Positions 28,707-36,424 of a DNA stretch of 64,000 bases are shown here, in pieces. The position numbers and the translations under genes are program-made. The notes below the pieces were generated by a model. The model worked only from the letters and a program-made list of their open reading frames with translations, searched no databases and was not told where the DNA came from. Position 1 is the first letter of the stretch, and each line of letters starts with the position of its first letter. The stretch comes from Mucilaginibacter lacusdianchii (GTDB lineage: Bacteria; Bacteroidota; Bacteroidia; Sphingobacteriales; Sphingobacteriaceae), in NCBI RefSeq assembly GCF_009770985.1, contig NZ_WSRW01000002.1, forward strand, positions 930,001 through 994,000, written 5' to 3'.

Positions 28707-29282
28707 ATGCTGTTTAGTGAAGACGTTTTTAAAAGAAGAAGTGAGCATGGCGGAAGTATCGAAGTTATTTGTGGCTCGATGTTTTCGGGCAAAACCGAAG
28801 AGCTGATTCGCCGGTTACGCCGTGCACAGATTGCCCGCCTGGATGTTGAAATTTTTAAGCCCAAAACTGATACACGCTATGATGAAACGGCCGTTGTATC
28901 GCACAACCAAAACAGCATTCCGTCTACTCCGGTAGAAAGTTCCTCATCCATACTGTTACTGGGTAGCCATGTGCAGGTAGTGGGCATTGACGAGGCCCAG
29001 TTTTTTGACGATGAGTTACCCTATGTTTGCAACACCTTAGCCAACAAAGGCGTCCGCGTTATTGTGGCCGGATTAGACATGGATTACAAAGGCCAACCCT
29101 TTGGCCCTATGCCTGCCATTATTGCCATGGCCGAATCGGTAACTAAAGTACACGCTGTATGTGTACGCTGCGGCAATCCGGCCCTATACTCCTATCGCCT
29201 GGTGCCTGATAACAGCCGCATACTGCTGGGCGAAAAAGAAAGCTACGAGCCGCGTTGTCGTGCTTGTTATATGGAGCAGTAA
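28707..29282 (+). CDS. tdk: Thymidine kinase
   Basis: 191 residues, type II (TK1-like) enzyme that phosphorylates thymidine to dTMP in the salvage pathway. P-loop GSMFSGKT (23-30), catalytic and Mg-binding VGIDEAQFF, the lasso-like loop and a zinc site with Cys pairs CVRCG and CRAC near the C-terminus. Start ATG 28707. Monocistronic. Confidence 0.96.
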   Translation: MLFSEDVFKRRSEHGGSIEVICGSMFSGKTEELIRRLRRAQIARLDVEIFKPKTDTRYDETAVVSHNQNSIPSTPVESSSSILLLGSHVQVVGIDEAQFFDDELPYVCNTLANKGVRVIVAGLDMDYKGQPFGPMPAIIAMAESVTKVHAVCVRCGNPALYSYRLVPDNSRILLGEKESYEPRCRACYMEQ

Positions 29283-29339
29283 ACTTCTCAGTATTTCACT
29301 AATATTATTTGCAACTTGCACAACAAATTAAGTCTTTGC

Positions 29340-29364
29340 ATGGTTATTATTTTACAATAACCAT
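29340..29364. promoter_or_regulatory. Inverted repeat just before the monooxygenase-like gene
   Basis: Perfect 9-bp arms ATGGTTATT (29340-29348) and AATAACCAT (29356-29364) with a 7-bp spacer, ending 6 bp before the ATG at 29371. It would occlude ribosome binding as RNA, or act as an operator as DNA. Confidence 0.5.
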
Positions 29365-29370
29365 CTAATT

Positions 29371-29661
29371 ATGAGTGTGAAGTTGATAGCCATGATGCAC
29401 TGCAACATGGATGCGGAGGAGACGTTTGAACAGGAGCTGAAAAAACTGGTTGACACCTCGTTACAGGAAGATGGCTGCCTGAAATATGAAGTATACCAGT
29501 ACAACAACGAACGTTGCCGTTACCTGATTATTGAGGAATGGCGTGATGAAGATTCATTAAGCAGACATCAGGAAGCAGTACCTTACAAACATTTTGTACG
29601 CATATCGCCAGTATTGCTAGCCCGGCCGGCAAAAATTAAAACTTTGGAACGTTTGGTTTAA
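29371..29661 (+). CDS. Antibiotic biosynthesis monooxygenase (ABM) domain protein
   Basis: 96 residues, a single ferredoxin-like ABM domain (KLIAMMHCNMDAEETFEQEL, LQEDGCLKYEVYQYNNER, YLIIEEWRDEDSLSRHQEAV). These small dimeric proteins include quinol and polyketide monooxygenases and many of unknown role. No neighbouring biosynthetic genes, so the substrate is unknown. Preceded by a perfect inverted repeat and followed by a palindromic terminator. Confidence 0.88.
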   Translation: MSVKLIAMMHCNMDAEETFEQELKKLVDTSLQEDGCLKYEVYQYNNERCRYLIIEEWRDEDSLSRHQEAVPYKHFVRISPVLLARPAKIKTLERLV

Positions 29662-29714
29662 TAAGCTTTGTGCTGCAAACACAATCTTGTGCTACTTGGA
29701 TCACAAAACTTACT

Positions 29715-29760
29715 CCATTAAAAAGGGCTGGTTAATTAATTAACCAGCCCTTTTTAATGG
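29715..29760. terminator. Bidirectional terminator
   Basis: Perfect 46-bp palindrome, arms 29715-29737 and 29738-29760, with AGGGCTGG/CCAGCCCT core and A/T runs. It serves the ABM gene (plus) and the 83-residue gene (minus). Confidence 0.88.
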
Positions 29761-29767
29761 AAAGACG

Positions 29768-30019
29768 TTATTGCTTAATGTTGGGTCCGTCTTGTTTATC
29801 CTTATCTTCATTACCTACTGGGCCTCCAGCAGTGTCACCGCTGTCCAAATTCAGTTCAAATGAAGGAGTAGAAGCGTCGTAAGCCTGTTGCAGTGGGTCC
29901 ATTTCAAAAGTCTTTTCAACTTCGGCACTGCTGCGACCGTTACCTTCCTGGTTATTTTCTACACCCGACTGTTCATGCCCAGCCGTTTTTAGTGGTTCTC
30001 TATTTTCTTCTGCAGCCAT
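29768..30019 (-). CDS. Small acidic disordered protein
   Basis: 83 residues, no Cys, no hydrophobic core; rich in Glu, Asp, Gly, Asn and Gln (EENREPLKTAGHEQSG, GGPVGNEDKDKQDGP). Probably intrinsically disordered. Its composition is like that of the 81- and 89-residue proteins of the baeRF operon. It lies 51 bp downstream of the MFS gene on the same strand, possibly co-transcribed, and ends at the palindromic terminator. Function unknown. Confidence 0.65.
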   Translation of the reverse strand: MAAEENREPLKTAGHEQSGVENNQEGNGRSSAEVEKTFEMDPLQQAYDASTPSFELNLDSGDTAGGPVGNEDKDKQDGPNIKQ

Positions 30020-30070
30020 AACTTTTAAATTTTGTTGTACTTACTATAAGGTTGCAAAGGCCGTATTGTT

Positions 30071-31294
30071 TTAATGAAACGCTGCCACGTTGCCGTCTAC
30101 CACAGTGGGCTCTTTAATAGCCTTGCGACCAACAAAAAACACCAGGCAGGCCAATACTGCTGAGCCCGCCATGATCGCGGCCAGCGGAATAGCGGTAAGC
30201 GAATGAAACGAACCAACCCCTACTGATGCTAATGCTCCTAAACCTAACTGCACAGCGCCCATCAGCGCCGAAGCACTTCCTGCATTTTCGGCAAACGGCG
30301 CAATGGACATTGCCGATGCGTTGGGATTAACCAAACCAATACAAGATAGGAACAAGAACAGCATTACCAGCGTACCAGGCAAACCCAATATATTTAAATA
30401 AGCACCTATTAAAAATAAGATGCCGAAAATAGCCTGAGCTACCAGCACCACAGGCACAATCTGCTGACTGCTGTATCGCTTAAGCAACCAGCTATTTACC
30501 TGACTGGAACCGATAAAACCGATGGATAAGCCGGCAAAAATCCACCCATAAGTTTCTTCACTCACACTATAAATTTTCATAAATACCAGTGGCGAACCGG
30601 CCACGTAAGCAAACAAACCCGCAAAGGCAATAGCACCGGTAAATGCATAAGTATAAAACTGCGGGTTTTTAAGTACCAACCAAAAGTTGCTCAGAATAGG
30701 GCCCGGTTTTAAGGATAGCTCCCGGTTAGGTATGTATCTGTCGGGCAGATAAAAAATAACGGCCAGCAAAATAATAACGGCAATGATAGCCAAGATTAAA
30801 AATATAGCGTGCCAGCCCCAGGCTGTAGTTACATAACCACCAACAGTAGGCGCTATCATGGGCGATGCACCTACCACCAGCATCAGCAGGGCAAACACTT
30901 TGGCGTTTTCCTCAATCGGAAATAAATCGCGAACCATAGCCACTGCTGCTACCGCAGCTGCACAGCTGCCAATGGCTTGTATAAAGCGCAAAGCAATCAG
31001 TTGATTTACACTGGCCGCCATCATGCAGCCAAACGATGCCAGCAGGTAAACGGCCAAACCAACATATAAAGGTTTTTTGCGGCCATATTTATCCAGTAAT
31101 GGTCCGTATAATAATTGCCCGGCCGATATACCGATGAAGTAGCTTGACAACGACAGGGTTACCTGCTGTATAGTGGTATGCAAATCATCTGCTATGGCCT
31201 GAAAGCTAGGCAGATACATATCAATAGAAAACGGCCCTATGGTGGTTAAAGCCCCCAGAATGAGTATGAGAAAAAAATGCTGGCGCTTAGTCAT
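30071..31294 (-). CDS. Bcr/CflA-family MFS drug efflux transporter
   Basis: 407 residues, 12 predicted membrane helices. The DHA1 (Bcr/CflA) signature is visible: GPFSIDMYLPSFQAIADDL in the first loop, GQLLYGPLLDKYGRKKPLYVGL between helices 2 and 3, and RFIQAIGSCAAAVAAVAMVRDLF in helix 4. Proton-driven export of drugs or small metabolites at the inner membrane. ATG 31294, with TATTTTTG (31321-31314, minus) as a possible -7 box but no good -33 element. Confidence 0.93.
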   Translation of the reverse strand: MTKRQHFFLILILGALTTIGPFSIDMYLPSFQAIADDLHTTIQQVTLSLSSYFIGISAGQLLYGPLLDKYGRKKPLYVGLAVYLLASFGCMMAASVNQLIALRFIQAIGSCAAAVAAVAMVRDLFPIEENAKVFALLMLVVGASPMIAPTVGGYVTTAWGWHAIFLILAIIAVIILLAVIFYLPDRYIPNRELSLKPGPILSNFWLVLKNPQFYTYAFTGAIAFAGLFAYVAGSPLVFMKIYSVSEETYGWIFAGLSIGFIGSSQVNSWLLKRYSSQQIVPVVLVAQAIFGILFLIGAYLNILGLPGTLVMLFLFLSCIGLVNPNASAMSIAPFAENAGSASALMGAVQLGLGALASVGVGSFHSLTAIPLAAIMAGSAVLACLVFFVGRKAIKEPTVVDGNVAAFH

Positions 31295-31475
31295 GCTTTA
31301 CAAATTAAGGCGGCAAAAATAGCCAGTAAAATGATTAACAGCGTGGATATGATTTATTTTGACAGACCAGCGATATTATGAAAATTGACATTTTATAAAC
31401 GCAAATCTTAATCTATGTTAACAATTGATTATCAAATATTAACGATTTTTGATTTGTCAACTGAAAACGCAAATC

Positions 31476-31682
31476 ATGAAAGTTTTAGCATCCCTTATCG
31501 CCCTAACCCTACCCGACGCTAAACCAGCGCAAATTACTCCGGTATTGTATATGGCTTCACTATATGCAAAATCTATTGCTGTGATGAGCAAAACAATGCT
31601 TGTTAACTATAAACATAACCTTGCAACTTATCTTGTAGAGGCAAACCCTTTTCACAAATTACCTTGTGGATGTGGTTGTTGA
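31476..31682 (+). CDS. Possible small protein with Cys-rich tail
   Basis: 68 residues from ATG 31476. The N-terminus is mildly hydrophobic (KVLASLIALTL) and the protein ends PCGCGC. No RBS, homologue or promoter can be recognised. It stands alone between two minus-strand genes. It may be a real small metal-binding or lipid-associated peptide or a chance ORF. Confidence 0.25.
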   Translation: MKVLASLIALTLPDAKPAQITPVLYMASLYAKSIAVMSKTMLVNYKHNLATYLVEANPFHKLPCGCGC

Positions 31683-31775
31683 GATAATTTCTTGCGCTCA
31701 TTAATTGCCCATAAACACTTTTATAGCTACCGTGGAGGCAGAGTAACCTGTTATATAGGAGCTAAAAATATATTA

Positions 31776-31823
31776 ATAAAAGCAAATGCCCTGTTCTGAT
31801 TAGAACAGGGCATTTGCTTTTAT
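31776..31823. terminator. Terminator of the aguB-aguA operon
   Basis: Perfect 22-bp arms 31776-31797 and 31802-31823, 4-nt loop, A/T feet; 15 bp after the aguA stop (minus strand). Confidence 0.88.
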
Positions 31824-31838
31824 ACCTAGATTAAAAGT

Positions 31839-32888
31839 TTACACTTCGGGTTCCTGCTGACTTAAGCAATGGAAACTACCTAAGCCCCATACAATGTCGG
31901 TAGAATCAATACCTACTACCTTGCGGTGAGGATAGCATTGCTGAATAATGTCTAATGCTTTTTGGTCTGCATCACAACGGTAAGTTGGTACTACTACCGC
32001 AGCGTTGCTGATATAATAGTTAGCATATGATGCCGGCAGCAGTTGGTCTTCATGAATAACCGGCGAAGGCATTGGCAGTTCAATTACATTCAGCTGTTTG
32101 CCGTTTAATAAACGCATACCTTTTAATACCTGCAGGTTATGTTGCAGTATGGCATAGTTCTCGTCGCTTTTATTTTCTTCCACAACGGTTACCACGGTAT
32201 CCTCGTTTACAAAACGGGTAATATCGTCAATATGCCCATCGGTATCATCACCCACAATGCCATCGCCCAGCCATAGTATCTGCTCAACTCCGTAAAAGTT
32301 TTGCAGGTACTCTTCAATCTGGCTTTGTTTCAGGTGCGGATTACGGTTTTTATTGAGCAAACATGCAGTAGTGGTTAACACCGTACCAGCGCCGTTAAAA
32401 TCAACCGAACCACCTTCCATCACAATACCCGGATTAAACACCGGCAAATTAAAATGCTCGGCAATACGGGTAGGTATCACATCGTCTAAATCAAACGGTG
32501 GGTATTTGCCCCCCCAGGCATTGTAACCCCAATCTACCACAGCCTTTTTCTTGGTACTGCGGTTCACCAAAAACGCCGGACCATGATCGCGGCACCAGGC
32601 ATCGTTGGTTGGAAACTCAAAAAACTGAATGCGGTTTAAATCAACACCCGCCTGTTGTAAATGCTGCGTGGCAAATGCCTGCATTTGTTGGTTGGCAATA
32701 TTAATGCGCACCAATTCACCTTGTGCTACTTCTTTGATAAAGGCACAGTAGTTTGCATATATGCTTTCAATTTTACCTGGCCACGAAGCCTCTTTATGCG
32801 GCCAGCTTAGCCAGGTTGCCGTATGTGGTTCCCACTCAGCAGGAAAGGTGAATCCCTGCTTTGCAGGAGAATTATTAAAATTACTCAT
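31839..32888 (-). CDS. aguA: Agmatine deiminase
   Basis: 349 residues, the usual length. Converts agmatine to N-carbamoylputrescine plus ammonia in the cytosol. Guanidino-group-modifying fold with WCRDHGPAF, EGGSVDFNGAGTVLTT, GDDTDGHIDDITRF and the nucleophile Cys341 in GLGSFHCLSQQEP. Its ATG lies within the 3' end of aguB (8-bp overlap), so the two enzymes of the pathway are co-translated. A terminator follows. Confidence 0.96.
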   Translation of the reverse strand: MSNFNNSPAKQGFTFPAEWEPHTATWLSWPHKEASWPGKIESIYANYCAFIKEVAQGELVRINIANQQMQAFATQHLQQAGVDLNRIQFFEFPTNDAWCRDHGPAFLVNRSTKKKAVVDWGYNAWGGKYPPFDLDDVIPTRIAEHFNLPVFNPGIVMEGGSVDFNGAGTVLTTTACLLNKNRNPHLKQSQIEEYLQNFYGVEQILWLGDGIVGDDTDGHIDDITRFVNEDTVVTVVEENKSDENYAILQHNLQVLKGMRLLNGKQLNVIELPMPSPVIHEDQLLPASYANYYISNAAVVVPTYRCDADQKALDIIQQCYPHRKVVGIDSTDIVWGLGSFHCLSQQEPEV

Positions 32889-33750
32889 CGTCCAACAGGC
32901 GTTTAGTGATGGGCTGATAAGTTTCTACACGTCTGTCGCGCAGGAAAGGCCAATGCGTACGGTAATGGTCGGTTTTATCCAGATCCAGTTCAATCACCGT
33001 AGTTTGCTCTTCTTTATGATCGCCCTGGAACATCACCTTACCAAATGGGTTTGACACGAATGAACCGCCCCAGAATTTAAGGCCGGCTTCTTCGCCCACA
33101 CGGTTTACGCTTACCACGTGCACGCCGTTGGCCACCGCGTGTGAGCGTTGTATGGTTTGCCAAGCATTGTACTGCTCGGTATTAGTATCTACATCTTGTG
33201 ATGATGCCCAGCCAATAGCGGTTGGGTAAAACAAAATTTCGGCACCCATTAAAGCGGTAATACGGGCAGCTTCAGGGTACCACTGATCCCAGCAAATAAG
33301 CACACCAATGGTAGCAAATTTAGTTTTGAACACCTTGTAGCCCAAGTCGCCCGGAGTAAAGTAGAATTTCTCGTAAAAGCCCGGATCGTCCGGAATGTGC
33401 ATTTTACGATACTTGCCCAAGTAAGTACCATCGGCATCCAATACCGCAGTGGTATTGTGATACAAACCTTGTGTACGTTTTTCAAACAGCGAGGCTATGA
33501 TTACCACACCCAGTTCTGCAGCTACTTTTGACAGCTCATCGGTAGATGGACCAGGAATTGGTTCAGCTAATTTAAAGTTATCATAATCCTCAACATCACA
33601 AAAATATAACGAGGTAAACAGCTCTTGCAAGCACACAATTTGTGCGCCCTGCTGTGCGGCCTCGCGTACCTTTGCAATAGCTTTCTGTAAATTTTGCTGT
33701 TTATCAGCTGTACAGCTCATCTGTACCAAACCTACTTGTACTTTGCTCAT
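32881..33750 (-). CDS. aguB: N-carbamoylputrescine amidohydrolase
   Basis: 289 residues from ATG 33750 (MSKVQVGLVQMSCT); an ATG at 33783 is also in frame but less like family N-termini. Nitrilase-superfamily amidase turning N-carbamoylputrescine into putrescine, CO2 and ammonia. Catalytic triad: Glu43 (LQELF), Lys116 (YRKMHIPDD) and Cys153 (LICWDQWYPE). First gene of the agu operon; with aguA it completes the agmatine-to-putrescine branch of polyamine synthesis. An arginine decarboxylase gene is not in the window. Confidence 0.95.
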   Translation of the reverse strand: MSKVQVGLVQMSCTADKQQNLQKAIAKVREAAQQGAQIVCLQELFTSLYFCDVEDYDNFKLAEPIPGPSTDELSKVAAELGVVIIASLFEKRTQGLYHNTTAVLDADGTYLGKYRKMHIPDDPGFYEKFYFTPGDLGYKVFKTKFATIGVLICWDQWYPEAARITALMGAEILFYPTAIGWASSQDVDTNTEQYNAWQTIQRSHAVANGVHVVSVNRVGEEAGLKFWGGSFVSNPFGKVMFQGDHKEEQTTVIELDLDKTDHYRTHWPFLRDRRVETYQPITKRLLDDE

Positions 33751-33933
33751 CTCTGCTTTAAAAATTTGCGCAAAAATACACATTAGTAAATTAAGTTAAG
33801 CGATATGCAGATAATGGTATTATTGAGTTAATGTAAAAAAACGTCCATTTATCTATCTGTTGCCCACCAACAGCAGGTAAGGTTTTGGTTACGTAAAACA
33901 GCTTTTTGTTTTTTTACTTAGCTTTGCAAACAA

Positions 33934-34896
33934 ATGACTGATACGGAAACTCTCCCGAAGCCCAAAACCTGGAAAGACACTCTGTGGAGTGCTGCCAAGC
34001 TGCTGTTTAAAATTGCAGTAACATCGGTATTACTTTATTACGTTTTTACCAAAGTACCGTTTGAGGATGTTAAAGGTCGCCTGTTGCACGCTAATTACTG
34101 GTGGATGCTGGCTGCTGTAGTGGTATTTTTCTTATCCAGCGTAGTATCGGCCTGGCGCTTGTTAAGCTTCTTTAAATCAATCAATTTAAGGTTAGATACC
34201 CGTTTCAATTTCAGATTGTATTTACTGGGCATGTTTTATAACTTTTTACTTCCCGGCGGTATTGGCGGCGATGGTTATAAAATTTACATGCTTACTAAAG
34301 CCTATAAACTACCTGCCAAAAAGCTTTTCTGGGCCATTTTGTTTGATCGCCTGAGCGGCTTATGGGCCATTGGCTTAATAGTAGTTGCTTTGATTTTATT
34401 TGTACCGCAGGTAGAATTGCATATGGCCATTCCGGCCAGCATATTTTTGGTCGGATCGGCTATTTACTATTTTGTAGCGCATAAGTTTTTCAAGGAATAT
34501 ACCCGCAACTTTGTACAGGCACATGGTAAAGCAGTGATGGTACAATCTTTACAAGTGCTTACCATTTTGCTGGTAATGCTGGGCCAAAATTTTAGCGGCA
34601 AGTTTGCCCCTTACCTGTTATCATTCCTGCTATCAGCATTAGCAGCGGTAGTGCCTATTTCATTAGGTGGAGCTGGTGCGCGGGAGGCTATTTTCACGCA
34701 GCTTTCAGGCCCTTTCCACATGAATGTAGGTTTGGCGGTATTTCTGAGTGTATCTTTTTACCTGATTTCTTTACTCGTATCGTTAATTGGCGTTTACTAC
34801 GTATTGCGTCCAAGTCGTTTGCAAGAAGGCTTGCCAGAGATGGAACAAAACGCCGAGCCTGCAGAGCAAGAAGCCGCTATCAACAAACAAATCTAA
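33934..34896 (+). CDS. Flippase-like / lysylphosphatidylglycerol synthase transmembrane family protein
   Basis: 320 residues, about eight membrane helices. The LPG_synthase_TM (UPF0104) features are the YYVFTKVPFEDVKGRL start, VVSAWRLLSFFKSINL, YLLGMFYNFLLPGGIGGDGYKIYML and VPISLGGAGAREAIF near the C-terminus. It lacks the cytosolic domain of MprF. Members move or help to move lipids across the inner membrane in several pathways; the substrate is not known here. Followed 61 bp later by an SDR gene on the same strand. Confidence 0.88.
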   Translation: MTDTETLPKPKTWKDTLWSAAKLLFKIAVTSVLLYYVFTKVPFEDVKGRLLHANYWWMLAAVVVFFLSSVVSAWRLLSFFKSINLRLDTRFNFRLYLLGMFYNFLLPGGIGGDGYKIYMLTKAYKLPAKKLFWAILFDRLSGLWAIGLIVVALILFVPQVELHMAIPASIFLVGSAIYYFVAHKFFKEYTRNFVQAHGKAVMVQSLQVLTILLVMLGQNFSGKFAPYLLSFLLSALAAVVPISLGGAGAREAIFTQLSGPFHMNVGLAVFLSVSFYLISLLVSLIGVYYVLRPSRLQEGLPEMEQNAEPAEQEAAINKQI

Positions 34897-34957
34897 CCCA
34901 ATAGCTATTACCCATAATCAATAACACCATTTACCTTTTAGGAAATCAGGGGGCAAC

Positions 34958-35662
34958 ATGAATATCATCATCACGGGAGCCAGCAGCGGCGTAGGATTTG
35001 AGGCTGTATTGGATTTAATATTGACCAACAAGCACAAAATAATTGCTTTGGCCCGTTCACAAGACCGGCTTACCCGCTTGCTGGAAATTGCCAAAGGCTT
35101 AAATCCGGAATGTACGCTCTACCCTATCAAATTTGATATTGTGTATGATGACTATGCCGGGTTACAGCAATTCATCCGCACTAATTTTGATAATAAGGTA
35201 GATGTGCTGATTAATAATGCCGGTGCTTTGGTGAACAAACCCTTTATGGAACTGGGTGAGCAGGATTTTGTAGAAATGCTGCAAAGCAACTTTTTGGGCC
35301 ACGTGCGCATGACGCAAAGTATATTGCCATTCATGTCGGCAGGCGGGCATATTGTTAATATCGGCACCATGGGTGCTTATCAGGGCAGTTCGCGTTTTCC
35401 GGGATTGTCAGCTTATGCTGCCAGCAAAGCCGCTTTGCATGCCTTAACTGAAAGCCTGGCGCAGGAACTGGCCGGACAAAAAATAAGCGTCAACTGCCTG
35501 GCTTTGGGATCGGCCCAAACAGAAATGCTGGAGAAAGCTTTCCCAGGATTTGAGTCGCCGGTAATGGCGTTTGAAATGGGGAAGTATATTGCCGACTTTG
35601 CCTTAACCGGTCAGAAGTTTTTTAGCGGCAAAGTAATCCCTGTTGCTTTAACAACACCGTAA
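34958..35662 (+). CDS. Short-chain dehydrogenase/reductase
   Basis: 234 residues, classical SDR. Cofactor loop TGASSGVGFEA (6-16), NNAGA (86-90) and catalytic YAASK (Tyr153, Lys157). The C-terminal FSGKVIPVALTTP is short. Substrate unknown. Same strand as the flippase-like gene. A terminator-like hairpin for this transcript lies inside the 3' part of the convergent gene (35739-35775). Confidence 0.9.
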   Translation: MNIIITGASSGVGFEAVLDLILTNKHKIIALARSQDRLTRLLEIAKGLNPECTLYPIKFDIVYDDYAGLQQFIRTNFDNKVDVLINNAGALVNKPFMELGEQDFVEMLQSNFLGHVRMTQSILPFMSAGGHIVNIGTMGAYQGSSRFPGLSAYAASKAALHALTESLAQELAGQKISVNCLALGSAQTEMLEKAFPGFESPVMAFEMGKYIADFALTGQKFFSGKVIPVALTTP

Positions 35663-35701
35663 TTTCAAATCAAGAATATAAAGTAGAGAATTAAACTTGG
35701 C

Positions 35702-36424
35702 TTAACGGTAGATAACGACTGCAATAAGAATTATAATTAAAACAAGACCTGCTATAATAAGCCAGGTCTTGTTTTTTTGGTAAAATGATGGTTTGGCTGA
35801 TGGAGCCAATACCTCCGTTGCTTTATTCAAAGCCTTTACTTTGCTGGCAAAGTCGCCGCTTAGGGTGTTCCGAAGCGCGCTTATCTGTTGTAAGGTGGTA
35901 TTGATATCATTGGGCAAAGCTTCGTTCAAAACTTCTTTTAAACGCTTGGCCACTGTGGGCGATTTACCGTTTGTAGAGATACCGATTTTTAAATCGCCTT
36001 TTTTGACGATTGAGCCCAGGTAAAAATCACACAATTCCGGTTTGTCGGCTACATTGATAAGTAGCTTACGTTGCCGTGCAGCTTGCCGGATCTTAACGTT
36101 CAATTCATTGTCGCCGGTTGCAGCTACCACTACATCTGCCTCGTTTAAATCGCTTTCTAAAAAAGTTTTTTGCCGGATGCTTACCTGCGGATAGTTAGCT
36201 ACCAATTGCTCAACTTCTGTTAACACCCGATCAGCCACAATGGTAATCCGTGCTTGCGGACTATTACCTAATAATGCCGTCAGCTTTTCCAAACCAACAT
36301 TGCCGGCACCAATGAGTACAGTATGCAACTGGTTCAGTTTCAAAAAAACCGGAAACAGCAGGTTGCCGTCCGGTTCTTTTGTGCTGTTCACAGCATTATT
36401 GTTAAGCTCTTCAGGGCTTATCAT
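35702..36424 (-). CDS. Siroheme synthase (precorrin-2 dehydrogenase/ferrochelatase type), membrane-tethered
   Basis: 240 residues. The N-terminal half is the Met8p/CysG-N type bifunctional enzyme that oxidises precorrin-2 and inserts iron to make siroheme: LIGAGNVGLEKLTALL (NAD-binding), VVAATGDNELN, LINVADKPELCDFYLGSIV, ISTNGKSPTVAKRLKEVLNE. The C-terminus carries one hydrophobic helix (about 221-239, WLIIAGLVLIIILIAVVIY), unusual for this family and suggesting membrane attachment. Its ATG overlaps the stop of the sulfite reductase gene by 4 bp, so the cofactor maker is coupled to its user. The uroporphyrinogen methyltransferase needed upstream is not here. Confidence 0.9.
   Translation of the reverse strand: MISPEELNNNAVNSTKEPDGNLLFPVFLKLNQLHTVLIGAGNVGLEKLTALLGNSPQARITIVADRVLTEVEQLVANYPQVSIRQKTFLESDLNEADVVVAATGDNELNVKIRQAARQRKLLINVADKPELCDFYLGSIVKKGDLKIGISTNGKSPTVAKRLKEVLNEALPNDINTTLQQISALRNTLSGDFASKVKALNKATEVLAPSAKPSFYQKNKTWLIIAGLVLIIILIAVVIYR
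35739..35775 (+). terminator. Terminator-like hairpin inside a convergent coding sequence
   Basis: Perfect 13-bp arms AAAACAAGACCTG (35739-35751) and CAGGTCTTGTTTT (35763-35775), then more T on the plus strand. It lies 77 bp past the SDR stop, within the region encoding the membrane helix of the siroheme synthase. Confidence 0.6.

Larger units (their letters stand above)
31295..31838. other. Long intergenic region with one doubtful small ORF
   Basis: Between the MFS gene start and the aguA stop. It holds the possible 68-residue ORF at 31476-31682, a possible MFS promoter near 31314-31321 and the agu terminator at 31776-31823. Nothing else is recognisable. Confidence 0.55.
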
